This document shows, piece after piece, positions 8,389-17,323 of a stretch of DNA of 64,000 bases. The position numbers and the translations under genes were made by a program. Where the stretch lies: contig USCT01000006.1 in NCBI GenBank assembly GCA_900553185.1, positions 1-64,000 on the forward strand, read 5' to 3'. Within the stretch, counting starts at the first letter, position 1; every line of letters starts with the position of its first letter. The DNA comes from an uncultured Bacteroides sp. Its GTDB lineage: Bacteria; Bacteroidota; Bacteroidia; Bacteroidales; Bacteroidaceae. The notes below the pieces were generated by a model that did no database searches, was not told the DNA's origin, and saw nothing but the letters and a program-made list of their open reading frames with translations.

Positions 8389-8429
8389 AAGCCATTTCCC
8401 ATGTCCGATACCGGAACAGGAAATGGCTT
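8389..8429. terminator. Bidirectional terminator between helicase and DUF389 genes
   Basis: AAGCCATTTCC (8389-8399) pairs perfectly with GGAAATGGCTT (8419-8429). A-rich sequence precedes and T-rich sequence follows, so it can serve both converging genes. Confidence 0.65.
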
Positions 8430-8461
8430 TCTGAATTTTATATAAGTCTTATTCTCCGACC

Positions 8462-9817
8462 TTATTCGAAAATCAGTTTCAGTTTTTTGGCGGAAGTGCG
8501 TGCCTGCAACCATTGCAGCAGCTTATTCCGCTCGCTGACCGGCATGGACCGTGTACAGCCGATAACCGCGTACGTCACGGTATCAATCCGGTTGCTGTCA
8601 ATATTCAGTTCCATTCCCTTCGATACCGAGAACGCACGCACGGTCGGGAAAATAACCTTCATTTCATTTCCCATCTGTTCGTTCACCACATACGACCCAC
8701 TAAACAGTGACAAAGCCCGCTGCAAGGAATCTATCTCCTCGGTCTGCTCGTTCAGCTTCTGCTGGCTGTTCTTGTAGAAATCCTCCATCACCATGGTCTT
8801 GATGCTGCTCAGATCTTCCATACCGTTGTTTACTCCCTGGAAAACCGTCAACTGGGTACCCGCCAGCTTATACTCCGGCAGCCGGGTCTGAGCAGCCACA
8901 ATCTGTTCCTCCGGCACTTCCTTACCGATCAGCACCACCTTGATGGTCTTATCGGAATAATTGATGTCACGGTTCAATACCTGGGTATCCGGGAACTGCA
9001 GTTCGTGCGAAATGAAGTTATTGGCAGACGTCTGATAAAACGTCTCACGCACAATGTTATACGTCAGGTAGACAGCCGGACACATGGTACCGATGGTAAT
9101 CCAGATGATGTACCGTTTCACCAGCTTCTCCCGCTCCTTGTCGACAAACTCCTTCCGCTTGAAGTGCATAAGACGAACCCCCAGGAAAGTAGCCAGGCTG
9201 ATAAAAACCGAATTGATGAAATACAGATAAAAGGCCCCCAGGAAATACAGCAGGTTTCCCGTTGCCAGCCCGAAACCGGCCGTACACAGAGGTGGCATCA
9301 ATGCCGTAGCAATGGCCACACCCGGAATCACGTTTCCCTTTTCCTTGGTTGCCAGAGCCACAATACCGGCCAGTCCGCCAAACAACGCGATAAATACGTC
9401 GTAAATGGTAGGAGAAGTACGCGCAAGAAGTTCCGACTGCACCTCGTCCAGCGGTGTACACAGGAAATACAGGGTAGCGGTCACAACGCTGAAAAGCGTG
9501 GCAATCAGGAAACTTTTCAGCGAGCGTTTCATCAGCTCAAAATCGTTCTGTCCGATGGCCAGTCCCACACCCATGATCGGTCCCATAAGCGGTGAAATCA
9601 GCATGGCACCGATGATAACTGCCGTAGAATTGACATTCAGACCCAAGGAAGCGATAAAGGTCGCAAAAATCAGGATCCACAGATTCGTCCCTTTAAATTC
9701 AACCCCATTACGGATTGAATCGACCGTCACCTGTTCGTCTTCTTTGCTACGGTTCAGGTCCATGTATTCATTGAAAAACTTACGCAGCAGGAACTTCTTA
9801 TGATTTCGTGTTTCCAT
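8462..9817 (-). CDS. DUF389 family integral membrane protein
   Basis: The 451-residue protein carries the DUF389 membrane core: NLWILIFATFIASLGLNVNS, then GAMLISPLMGPIMGVGLA, then GLAGIVALATKEKGNVIPG and GVAIATALMPPLCTAGFG. At least five or six hydrophobic segments lie in residues 45-260. The C-terminal half is soluble and predicted to include a coiled segment (QQKLNEQTEEIDSLQRALS). The biochemical function of the family is unknown; transport has been suggested. It follows the flippase gene by 22 bp on the same strand and is probably cotranscribed. Confidence 0.88.
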   Translation of the reverse strand: METRNHKKFLLRKFFNEYMDLNRSKEDEQVTVDSIRNGVEFKGTNLWILIFATFIASLGLNVNSTAVIIGAMLISPLMGPIMGVGLAIGQNDFELMKRSLKSFLIATLFSVVTATLYFLCTPLDEVQSELLARTSPTIYDVFIALFGGLAGIVALATKEKGNVIPGVAIATALMPPLCTAGFGLATGNLLYFLGAFYLYFINSVFISLATFLGVRLMHFKRKEFVDKEREKLVKRYIIWITIGTMCPAVYLTYNIVRETFYQTSANNFISHELQFPDTQVLNRDINYSDKTIKVVLIGKEVPEEQIVAAQTRLPEYKLAGTQLTVFQGVNNGMEDLSSIKTMVMEDFYKNSQQKLNEQTEEIDSLQRALSLFSGSYVVNEQMGNEMKVIFPTVRAFSVSKGMELNIDSNRIDTVTYAVIGCTRSMPVSERNKLLQWLQARTSAKKLKLIFE

Positions 9818-9839
9818 GGTTCAGCTTAATTGGTTCGTA

Positions 9840-11330
9840 TCACTTAAAAAAACGGTTCAATACCGGTATACTTTTCAAAGGTAAATCTTTTTTCAGAATA
9901 TACCCAACAAAAATCAGAATTAACACCGTATTCAGCAACAGGTGCAGCCATGTATTCCGCACAGGAACCACCAGGCTTATCACGTATAATACAGCTGCCA
10001 GCAACAAATACATGGCCATATCCTTAAGTGGATAGCTCACCGGATACTTTTTCTGACCGATCGCATACGACAGCAAGGTAATCGTTCCATAACCGGCTAC
10101 CGATGCCCAGGCCGAAGCCACATACCCATACGTCGGAACCAGCCAGACGTTCAGGACCAGAATCACCGCACAACCTATCAGTGAAAAATAAGCTCCCCAC
10201 TGGGTCTCGTCGGTCAGCTTATACCAGAAAGACAGGTTGAAATAAATTCCCTTGAAGATTTCGGCCAGCATCACAATGGCTACCACACTCAGCCCTTCCC
10301 AGTAATCGCGGGCCACCATATAACGCAGAATATCCATATACCCCATCACCACCAGAAAGGCCAGCAGCGAAAAGATAAAAAAGTACTTCATTGCCTTGGC
10401 ATACATGTCACGGTTATCCCCTTCCCGGTTCTTGCCGAATACAAAGGGTTCATAGGCATAACGGAAAGCCTGGGTAAACATCGCCATCACCAGCGCCACT
10501 TTACTCGTCGCACTGTAGATACCCAACTGCACCAGTCCTTCCTGTCGGTCTTCGAAGAGGAAAGGATAAATCATCTTGTCCACGGTCTGATTCAGAATTC
10601 CCACCAGTCCGAATATCAGAATCGGGAAAGAATAGGCAATCATTTCTTTCAGCAGTTTCCGGTCGATACGGTACGAGAATCCACGCAATTCAGGGATGAA
10701 GAACAACATCTGTACTGCCGACATAATCAGGTTAGCCACAAAAATATAGCCTACCAGATAATCCGGGTTGTAGAACCAGTCAATCAGGCCCGGCTGAACC
10801 TTATACAGCCACGGGCAAAGCAACAGAAAGAACAAGTTCAGCAGAATGTTCCCTACAATGTTGAACAGCTTGATTCCCGCAAATTTAATGGGCCGTTTCT
10901 GGTAACGCAGATAGGCAAAAGGAATACACTGAAAAGAATCCAGCGCTACCACCAGAATCATCATCGCCACATAATCCGCATGATCCGGATATTCCAGAAA
11001 CGAAGCGATGGGATGCAGGAACGTCAGACATAATACCACAAACGCCAGCGAAAGTCCTCCTACGAACATCAGCACGTTGGCGTAAACTTTTTGGGGGTCA
11101 TCACCCGCCTTGTTGGCAAAACGGAAAAACCCCGTTTCCATCCCGAAGGTCAGGAATACCAGAATTAATGCCGTATAGGCATACACATTCGAAACGACAC
11201 CATAACCTCCGGAAGCCGCAGGAAGTACCGCCGTATAGAGAGGAACCAACAGATAATTCAGGAACCTTCCGATGATACTGCTCATGCCATAGATGGCAGT
11301 ATCCTTTGCCAAAGATTTCAATCCGGCCAT
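9840..11330 (-). CDS. Polysaccharide / lipid-linked oligosaccharide flippase (Wzx/MVF-like)
   Basis: The 496-residue protein has about 14 hydrophobic segments and the typical N-terminus of polysaccharide-biosynthesis flippases (AKDTAIYGMSSIIGRFLNYL, then VPLYTAVL and FGMETGFFRFA). Members move lipid-linked sugars across the inner membrane during capsule, O-antigen or glycoprotein assembly. No glycosyltransferases flank it, so it is a stand-alone copy whose substrate cannot be read from context. It lies between ruvB (182 bp upstream, separated by a palindromic repeat) and a DUF389 gene. Confidence 0.88.
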   Translation of the reverse strand: MAGLKSLAKDTAIYGMSSIIGRFLNYLLVPLYTAVLPAASGGYGVVSNVYAYTALILVFLTFGMETGFFRFANKAGDDPQKVYANVLMFVGGLSLAFVVLCLTFLHPIASFLEYPDHADYVAMMILVVALDSFQCIPFAYLRYQKRPIKFAGIKLFNIVGNILLNLFFLLLCPWLYKVQPGLIDWFYNPDYLVGYIFVANLIMSAVQMLFFIPELRGFSYRIDRKLLKEMIAYSFPILIFGLVGILNQTVDKMIYPFLFEDRQEGLVQLGIYSATSKVALVMAMFTQAFRYAYEPFVFGKNREGDNRDMYAKAMKYFFIFSLLAFLVVMGYMDILRYMVARDYWEGLSVVAIVMLAEIFKGIYFNLSFWYKLTDETQWGAYFSLIGCAVILVLNVWLVPTYGYVASAWASVAGYGTITLLSYAIGQKKYPVSYPLKDMAMYLLLAAVLYVISLVVPVRNTWLHLLLNTVLILIFVGYILKKDLPLKSIPVLNRFFK

Positions 11331-11403
11331 GATGATAATTAATAATTAATAGTTAAAAATTAAAACGAGTTTGTTCCCACTGTCACGCAGGACCTGCTCT
11401 GTT

Positions 11404-11426
11404 ACGCCGGATTTGTAATCCGGCGT
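11404..11426. repeat. Short perfect palindrome in the ruvB-flippase spacer
   Basis: ACGCCGGATT (11404-11413) and AATCCGGCGT (11417-11426) form a 10-bp GC-rich stem with a 3-base loop. A related half-copy, CCCGGCGTTGTAAC, follows at about 11433. There is no T-run. It resembles dispersed intergenic palindromes or a stem protecting mRNA. Confidence 0.6.
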
Positions 11427-11512
11427 TCATAACCCGGCGTTGTAACCCGATACAAAGCCTTGCAGATTCACCGTCTGAACAGTCATTCACCAACAGGTTT
11501 AAAACTTAAAGA

Positions 11513-12538
11513 CTAGTCAAACAATGTCTTTTCCGTACTGTAGCGTGAGCGTCCCAGGTGTTTATATGCCAGATCCGTCACTTCCCGTCCGCGGGGAGTA
11601 CGCTTCAGAAAACCTTCCTTAATCAGGAACGGCTCGTACACCTCTTCCAGGGTACCCGGATCTTCGCCCAGAGCCGTAGCAATGGTAGTCAGTCCCACTG
11701 GACCGCCACGGAACTTGTCGATGATGGTACAAAGTATCTTGTTGTCTATCTCGTCCAGCCCATACCGGTCGATGTTCAGGGCCTCCAGTCCGAAACGGGC
11801 AATGTCCACATCGATGCGTCCGGAACCCTTTACCTGAGCGAAATCACGTACGCGCCGCAACAAGGCATTCGCGATACGCGGCGTTCCACGGCTTCGTGAA
11901 GCAATCTCACCCGCCGCCTCCGCATCACACGGTATTCCCAGAATGCCGGCCGAACGAAGCAGAATCCGTGTAAGTACCGTATCGTCGTAATACTCCAGAT
12001 GCAGGTTGATTCCAAAACGTGCACGCAGAGGAGCCGTCAGCAACCCGCTTCGGGTCGTTGCTCCCACCAGCGTAAACGGATTCAGTTCCAGCTGAATGCT
12101 ACGGGCCGAAGGACCCTTGTCTATCATGATATCGATGCGGTAATCCTCCATGGCCGAATACAGGTATTCTTCCACCACCGGACTCAGCCGGTGGATTTCG
12201 TCGATAAAAAGCACGTCGTTCGGTTCCAGGCTGGTCAGTACGCCGGCCAGATCGCCCGGTTTGTCAAGCACAGGTCCGGAAGTTACCTTAAATCCCACCC
12301 CAAGCTCGTTGGCGATGATATTGCTCAGTGTTGTCTTACCCAGTCCGGGAGGCCCGTGCAGCAATACGTGGTCGAGCGCCTCTCCACGCAAACGGGCAGC
12401 CTTGACAAAAATACGCAGATTATCCACCACCTTGTCCTGGCCGCTGAAATCCTCAAACTGCAACGGACGCAAGGCGTTTTCAAAATCGCGTTCCTTGCCG
12501 CTTGGCCGATAGTCACGTATGTCAAACTGTTCTTCCAT
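11513..12538 (-). CDS. ruvB: Holliday junction branch-migration ATPase RuvB
   Basis: RuvB is the hexameric AAA+ motor that drives branch migration with RuvA during recombinational repair. The 341 residues show Walker A GPPGLGKTT (62-70), Walker B LFIDEIHRL, the sensor GATTRSGLL and the C-terminal winged-helix motif FLKRTPRGREVT. The ATG at 12538 gives the normal length; an upstream start at 12568 would fall within a likely -7 box (CAAAAATA on plus, 12558-12565) and is rejected. No ruvA or ruvC is nearby, as is common in Bacteroidetes. Confidence 0.97.
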   Translation of the reverse strand: MEEQFDIRDYRPSGKERDFENALRPLQFEDFSGQDKVVDNLRIFVKAARLRGEALDHVLLHGPPGLGKTTLSNIIANELGVGFKVTSGPVLDKPGDLAGVLTSLEPNDVLFIDEIHRLSPVVEEYLYSAMEDYRIDIMIDKGPSARSIQLELNPFTLVGATTRSGLLTAPLRARFGINLHLEYYDDTVLTRILLRSAGILGIPCDAEAAGEIASRSRGTPRIANALLRRVRDFAQVKGSGRIDVDIARFGLEALNIDRYGLDEIDNKILCTIIDKFRGGPVGLTTIATALGEDPGTLEEVYEPFLIKEGFLKRTPRGREVTDLAYKHLGRSRYSTEKTLFD

Positions 12539-12880
12539 ATCTTTTCTGAATGTGGGACAAAAATACAAAAGATTCCGCTAATTTCTGAAGCGACATCAGA
12601 AATATACATATACATATCAGAACAAGCTGCTGATTCATCCCATAAAATCCACTAAATTGATATATGATCCGTCCATCCGTGAACAATCCGACTACTTCGT
12701 TGTTATAAAGTACAGGAACCAACAAACAAAAACCCGGCATCACATAAAAAACGACTTTAAAAACAGGGGGAACAGGCTGGAAGCAGTCTTAAATATGGGG
12801 GAAGAAATAACTTTATCAGGAAATTTAAACAGGTCTTGAAACAGTTTCCTATATTTGTTCCAAACTCAAAAACAAACCTT
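12539..12880. other. Divergent spacer between ruvB and mnmA
   Basis: This 342-bp stretch has no convincing gene. It holds a minus-strand -7 box for ruvB (12558-12565), a small hairpin TTTCTGA/TCAGAAA (12582-12602), and the plus-strand mnmA -7 box TATATTTG (12850-12857). The -7 box decides the mnmA start, because a longer start at 12836 would lie upstream of it. Confidence 0.5.
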
Positions 12881-14008
12881 ATGCAAACAAACGAAAAACG
12901 AGTACTGGTAGGTATGAGTGGCGGTATCGACAGTTCGGCTGCCTGCCTCATGCTGCAGGAACAAGGATACGAAGTCATCGGAGTAACCATGCGTACCTGG
13001 GATGTACCTTCCCATTTCTTGACTCCCGGACAAGAAGAGCCCGACGATGTGCTGGAAGCACGCGCTCTGGCCCAGCGTTTGGGAATCGAACACCACGTGG
13101 CCGATGTACGCGAAGAATTCCGTCAGGTCATCGTCCGCTACTTCATCGACGAATACATGCACGGACGCACGCCCAACCCCTGCGTACAATGCAATCCCCT
13201 GTTCAAGGAACGGATACTCTGCGAATGGGCCGACCGTACCGGCTGTTCCCGGATCGCTACCGGACACTACTGCCGTCTGGAGGACCGGAACGGTTTCCGC
13301 TACATCCTGACCGGCGATGACCCTACCAAGGACCAGTCATATTTCCTGTGGAAACTGCCCCAGTCCATTCTGAAACGGATGCTGTTCCCGCTGGGTGGCA
13401 TGACCAAGACCGAAGTCCGGGCTTATCTGGCTTCCAGGGGATTCGAAGCCAAGGCTCGGGGCGGTGAAAGCATGGAGATCTGTTTCATCGACAAGGACTA
13501 CCGGGAATTTCTGAAAGAACACTGTCCCGACATCGACACGCGTATCGGTCCGGGATGGTTTGTCGACAGCAAAGGACTCAAACTGGGACAGCACAAAGGA
13601 TTTGCCTACTACACCATCGGCCAGCGCAAAGGCCTGGAAATCGCTTTGGGAAAACCTGCCTACGTACTGAAAATCAACCCGGCCAAGAATACCGTCATGC
13701 TGGGCGACGCCGACCAGCTGAAAGCCGAATACATGCTGATAGAAGAGACCAGCCTGGTAAATCAGGAAGAAATGCTGCAATGCCCCACGCTTTCGGTACG
13801 TATCCGTTACCGCAGCCGCCCCATTCCCTGCAAGGCCTTTCCGCTGGAAGACGGACGCATGCTGGTACGCTTCCTGGCAGAGGCTTCCGCCATTACACCG
13901 GGACAATCGGCTGTGTTTTACGACGGCAACCGGGTATTGGGAGGCGGGTTTATCGCTTTTCAGCAAGGAATCAGGAAATTAGCGCAAGAATATGCAGAAA
14001 ATATTTAA
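12881..14008 (+). CDS. mnmA: tRNA 2-thiouridylase MnmA (paralogue)
   Basis: MnmA transfers sulfur to uridine 34 of tRNA-Lys, -Glu and -Gln. The 375-residue protein shows the ATP-pyrophosphatase loop SGGIDSS (13-19), the catalytic-Cys region NPCVQCNPLFK and a second Cys in GESMEICFID, and a C-terminal beta-barrel domain. The second region departs from the usual ATGICFI-type sequence, consistent with one of the two MnmA paralogues often found in Bacteroidetes. The ATG at 12881 is preferred to a TTG at 12836 because the TATATTTG promoter box sits between them. Confidence 0.92.
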   Translation: MQTNEKRVLVGMSGGIDSSAACLMLQEQGYEVIGVTMRTWDVPSHFLTPGQEEPDDVLEARALAQRLGIEHHVADVREEFRQVIVRYFIDEYMHGRTPNPCVQCNPLFKERILCEWADRTGCSRIATGHYCRLEDRNGFRYILTGDDPTKDQSYFLWKLPQSILKRMLFPLGGMTKTEVRAYLASRGFEAKARGGESMEICFIDKDYREFLKEHCPDIDTRIGPGWFVDSKGLKLGQHKGFAYYTIGQRKGLEIALGKPAYVLKINPAKNTVMLGDADQLKAEYMLIEETSLVNQEEMLQCPTLSVRIRYRSRPIPCKAFPLEDGRMLVRFLAEASAITPGQSAVFYDGNRVLGGGFIAFQQGIRKLAQEYAENI

Positions 14009-14184
14009 ATCTGGAAAAACATGGCGGAAAATAACTCTTTTTCGCTACAATTCAAAAGGGAAAAAGTGAAAATTATAAAAATAAGTGCTAATCAATAAGA
14101 AGAATCTGAAATATTTGTCTATCTTTACATTCAGAAACCTATATGAAGAATGGGGAATTATATAACACAAAAATAAAAAAGATT

Positions 14185-15297
14185 ATGAAACTAAGAAGAA
14201 ATCTCACAGCAATTGCGCTTGGACTAAGTACAGTTGCAGCGTTTGCCCAGACAGGCAACACGGAAACACGCCAGATTAAGGAAGAAGGCAAGACTGTATT
14301 CAACCCCCACTGGTTCATGCAGGTACAGGCAGGAGCCGGTTACACACTGGGAGAAGCCAAATTCGGCGACCTGATCTCTCCGGCTGCCGCCATTAATTTC
14401 GGTTACCAGTTCACTCCGATCTGGGGCCTGCGCTTTGGAGTAAGCGGCTGGCAGGCTAAAGGCGGCTGGGTAAATCCCGCTACGACGTACAAGTACAATT
14501 ACCTGCAAGGCAATGTCGATGTTACCCTCGATTTGGGTAACCTGTTCTGCGGCTACAAGGCCGATCGCCTGTTCAACCCGTATTTCTTTGTTGGAGTAGG
14601 TTTGAACGGAGCTTTCAACAATGACGATGCTACAGCACTGAAAGCACAGGGTTATGAATTGGGCAACTATTGGGACAAGAACAAGATTGGTCCTGCCGGA
14701 CGTGCCGGATTGGGTGTAGCTATCCGCCTGGCAGAAAAAGTATTCTTCAACATCGAAGCCAATGCCAATATGATGAGCGACAAGTTCAACTCAAAGAAGG
14801 CAGGCAATGCTGACTGGCAGTTCAATGCATTGGCAGGTTTCACATTCAAGTTCGGCAAACCGTCTAAGACAACCGAGCCGGTTTACTACGAACCGACCCC
14901 GACCCCTCCGCCGGCACCAGTACAAAAAGTAGAAGGACCCGCACCAGCCCCAGCGCCGGCAGTAAAAGAAGAAGTGAAACCACTTACTCAGAATATCTTC
15001 TTCGCCATCAACTCCGCTGAAATCCGCACATCAGAAAACAGCAAGATTTCCAGCCTGGTATCTTACCTGAAAGAACACAGCAATGCCAAGGTTTCTCTGT
15101 GTGGTTATGCAGACAAGCAGACAGGTAACGCACAGATCAACGAACGAATCTCAAAGAAACGTGCCGAATCTGTAGCTGCTGCCCTGAAAGCACAAGGCAT
15201 TGACGAAAGCCGTATCACTGTAGACTACAAGGGTGATACCGCACAGCCGTTCGGTACGATGGAAGAGAACCGTGTAACCGTCTGTATCGCTGAATAA
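14185..15297 (+). CDS. OmpA-family outer membrane protein
   Basis: The 370-residue precursor has a signal peptide (MKLRRNLTAIALGLSTVAAFAQ), an N-terminal transmembrane beta-barrel with alternating aromatic strands (residues about 35-230), a Pro/Ala-rich hinge (PTPTPPPAPV, then PAPAPAPAV) and a C-terminal OmpA peptidoglycan-binding domain (NIFFAINSAEIRTSENSKIS through GYADKQTGN and RISKKRAESV). It anchors the outer membrane to the cell wall. The start at 14185 is chosen because it begins the signal peptide; an upstream in-frame ATG at 14143 would put extra charged residues before it. A very strong terminator follows, as expected for an abundant protein. Confidence 0.93.
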   Translation: MKLRRNLTAIALGLSTVAAFAQTGNTETRQIKEEGKTVFNPHWFMQVQAGAGYTLGEAKFGDLISPAAAINFGYQFTPIWGLRFGVSGWQAKGGWVNPATTYKYNYLQGNVDVTLDLGNLFCGYKADRLFNPYFFVGVGLNGAFNNDDATALKAQGYELGNYWDKNKIGPAGRAGLGVAIRLAEKVFFNIEANANMMSDKFNSKKAGNADWQFNALAGFTFKFGKPSKTTEPVYYEPTPTPPPAPVQKVEGPAPAPAPAVKEEVKPLTQNIFFAINSAEIRTSENSKISSLVSYLKEHSNAKVSLCGYADKQTGNAQINERISKKRAESVAAALKAQGIDESRITVDYKGDTAQPFGTMEENRVTVCIAE

Positions 15298-15343
15298 AGC
15301 CAAAATTAAGAACCCGTATCAATACGGGAACTTATAAACTTTG

Positions 15344-15407
15344 ACTGTATTCCATGAGAGACAGGTTTGAAAAAGCCTGTCTGCTCACGGAATACAGTTT
15401 TTTTTTT
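15344..15407 (+). terminator. Very strong intrinsic terminator of the ompA-like gene
   Basis: ACTGTATTCC (15344-15353) pairs with GGAATACAGT (15389-15398). Inside it, TGAG pairs with CTCA and AGACAGG with CCTGTCT, giving a stem of about 21 pairs with one mismatch and one bulge. A run of about 12 T follows. It ends 13 bp before the recombinase ATG. Confidence 0.93.
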
Positions 15408-15420
15408 AATTTCGAATGCT

Positions 15421-16533
15421 ATGGGAATTACATTATCTAAAAAACAATTATCCAAAGGCAGAGTATCACTCTACCTGGATATTTGCATAAACGGAAAACG
15501 CCAAAAAGAATACTTGGGTATTATCCTGGAAGTCCCGACAACCAAAGAAACCAAAAAGGCCAACCGTACCAAGCTGGAACTGGCACAGGCCATCCGGAAC
15601 CATCGAGAGATGGAATACCTCCGGAACCGTTATCATACGCTTTTTCAGGCCGAGACTTCAGGTCCGGTATCCACATGTGATACAACGATTGCAGAAGATA
15701 TTGATTTTTTTGCATACACAGACTCCTACCAGGCCTCGTACCTCGGAAAAGACATACGGGTAGTACGTGCCGTGTTCAATTACCTGCACAAATTTCATCC
15801 CAGCGCGTTACTACTGGCAGACATCAATAGCAAATTCTGTCATAATTTTCTTCATTTCCTTCAGGAACATCTCAGTGGAAATTCTCCGGTCAACTATTTC
15901 AAGAAATTCAAGAAATGCCTGAATACATGCGTAGAGGAAGGACTCATCGCCAAGAATCCGGCCGAGCACATCCGTCTTCCTCAATACAACGAGGTTACCA
16001 AAGAAATCTTGTCGACTACAGAGATTACCCAACTTGCCTTAACTCCTTGCCAGAACAAGGAAGTAAAAAGAGCTTTCCTGTTTTCCTGCCACAGCGGTCT
16101 CCGCTGGTGCGATATCAGGCAACTGCGCTACAAGAACATTGATTTTGCCCAACGCAGACTGACCCTGATCCAACAAAAAGTAGCCCTTCATTCCTCACAA
16201 GCCGTACTGCACCTCAACTTGAACGAAAGTGCCATACGCCTGCTGAAAGAATATACCGGAAGCGGTGAAAAACAGGTCTTCACCCTGCCTTCACATTCCT
16301 ACTGCCTGCGGACGCTGAACGAATGGACCCGAAAAGCCGGCATCACCAAACATATATCTTTCCATTGCGCACGGCATACATTCATTACCCACCTCATGGC
16401 CGGTGGAGCAAACATCAAGACCGTGGCCGCACTAGCCGGACATTCCAGTACACGCCACACGGAGAAATATGTCCACATCATCGACCACCAGAAGCAGCAG
16501 GCTGTAGATAATTTACCGCCACTACCTCTTTAA
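15421..16533 (+). CDS. Tyrosine recombinase / phage-type integrase
   Basis: The 370-residue protein has an N-terminal arm-binding region (MGITLSKKQLSKGRVSLYLD), a core-binding domain (about 95-190) and a complete catalytic domain: R228 (SGLRWCDIR), K253, H315 and R318 (HCAR), H341 (AGHSS) and Y350. It should cut and rejoin DNA at specific sites. No attachment sites, tRNA or cargo genes are adjacent, so it may be a chromosomal invertase or a relic of an island. The ATG at 15421 lies 13 bp after the upstream terminator's T-run; no separate promoter is seen between them. Confidence 0.92.
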   Translation: MGITLSKKQLSKGRVSLYLDICINGKRQKEYLGIILEVPTTKETKKANRTKLELAQAIRNHREMEYLRNRYHTLFQAETSGPVSTCDTTIAEDIDFFAYTDSYQASYLGKDIRVVRAVFNYLHKFHPSALLLADINSKFCHNFLHFLQEHLSGNSPVNYFKKFKKCLNTCVEEGLIAKNPAEHIRLPQYNEVTKEILSTTEITQLALTPCQNKEVKRAFLFSCHSGLRWCDIRQLRYKNIDFAQRRLTLIQQKVALHSSQAVLHLNLNESAIRLLKEYTGSGEKQVFTLPSHSYCLRTLNEWTRKAGITKHISFHCARHTFITHLMAGGANIKTVAALAGHSSTRHTEKYVHIIDHQKQQAVDNLPPLPL

Positions 16534-16570
16534 ACTCACACATTTGTATCAATAAATCAATCTTTTTATC

Positions 16571-16578
16571 TACATTTG
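16571..16578 (+). promoter_or_regulatory. -7 box before the 144-residue unknown gene
   Basis: TACATTTG fits TAnnTTTG and lies 29 bp before the ATG. The nearest TTTG upstream (16543-16546) is 24 bp away, slightly too far for a standard -33 box. Confidence 0.5.
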
Positions 16579-16607
16579 CGTGATTAAAACAATAACCTTA
16601 ATTAATT

Positions 16608-17042
16608 ATGCCAGAACTAAAAATTAGTTTAAGACGGATAGCCGAGGACGGATTCACCAAAAATGATGAAATCCTGGCTGATACATCAAAAATCCTCATG
16701 CCACGAATGGGGTTCGAACTGATGTCTGATATCAAAAAAAATCTGTTGACCATAGCTACACAGGTAGGCTATATCACTCCGGAAAACGAAATCGGAGCTT
16801 TCCTGCGTTTCCGCTTTACACTCGAGGTTGTCAGCCTGAGCTCACTGGAGTATGTAAGCAATCCGGAAAAAGGAACTCACGACTATAAATTTCCACAAGG
16901 ATTCCTCGAAGCCGTATTGACCGATGTATACGCCACCGCACGCGTATTGATTGCTCAGAAACTGGTGGGGACACGCTTGGAAGGAATGTACCTGCCATTT
17001 GGCGGTGCCAGCGAACTGATCCGCCTGACCAAAAAATATTGA
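16608..17042 (+). CDS. Conserved-looking hypothetical protein, 144 residues
   Basis: I do not recognise a family with confidence. The protein is soluble, without signal peptide or membrane segment. It begins MPELKISLRRIAEDGFTKND, has a long central stretch alternating hydrophobic and polar residues (FLRFRFTLEVVSLSSLEYV), and ends with an amphipathic helix (FLEAVLTDVYATARVLIAQK) and LPFGGASELIRL. The beta-rich centre followed by a helix vaguely recalls SecB-type chaperones, but key motifs are not evident. It has its own -7 box and terminator, so it is a separate unit, not part of the recombinase gene. Confidence 0.75.
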   Translation: MPELKISLRRIAEDGFTKNDEILADTSKILMPRMGFELMSDIKKNLLTIATQVGYITPENEIGAFLRFRFTLEVVSLSSLEYVSNPEKGTHDYKFPQGFLEAVLTDVYATARVLIAQKLVGTRLEGMYLPFGGASELIRLTKKY

Positions 17043-17065
17043 TTTACCCTGACGGGTAACGGCCA

Positions 17066-17109
17066 ACGGGGCCTTCAGCTTTATCACAAGTTGAAGGTCC
17101 CGTTTTTTT
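17066..17109 (+). terminator. Intrinsic terminator of the 144-residue gene
   Basis: ACGGGGCCTTCA (17066-17077) pairs with TGAAGGTCCCGT (17092-17103) with one G-T pair, followed by seven T. Confidence 0.85.
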
Positions 17110-17285
17110 ATGTCCCTTCTCTTTTTCAATCAAGGAACAACATGCGACAACAACACGCTCCGAGAATTCATTTTTAATATCGCCGCGAAAATGAAAATTA
17201 TGAATATATTAATCAGAATATCAGTAGAGTGAGTGGTTCAGGATTCAGCTGATAGACAAAAAAGGGACAATATTATAAGAAAATG

Positions 17286-17319
17286 CCCTCACGTTTCAGG
17301 TAAAACATGAGGACGTTTT
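17286..17319 (-). terminator. Terminator of the M16 peptidase gene
   Basis: On the minus strand CCTCATGTTT pairs with AAACGTGAGG (one wobble) and a T-rich run follows. The segment ACATGAGGACGTTTT (17305-17319) recurs exactly in the S9 peptidase terminator at 34171-34185. Confidence 0.65.
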
Positions 17320-17323
17320 TCGC

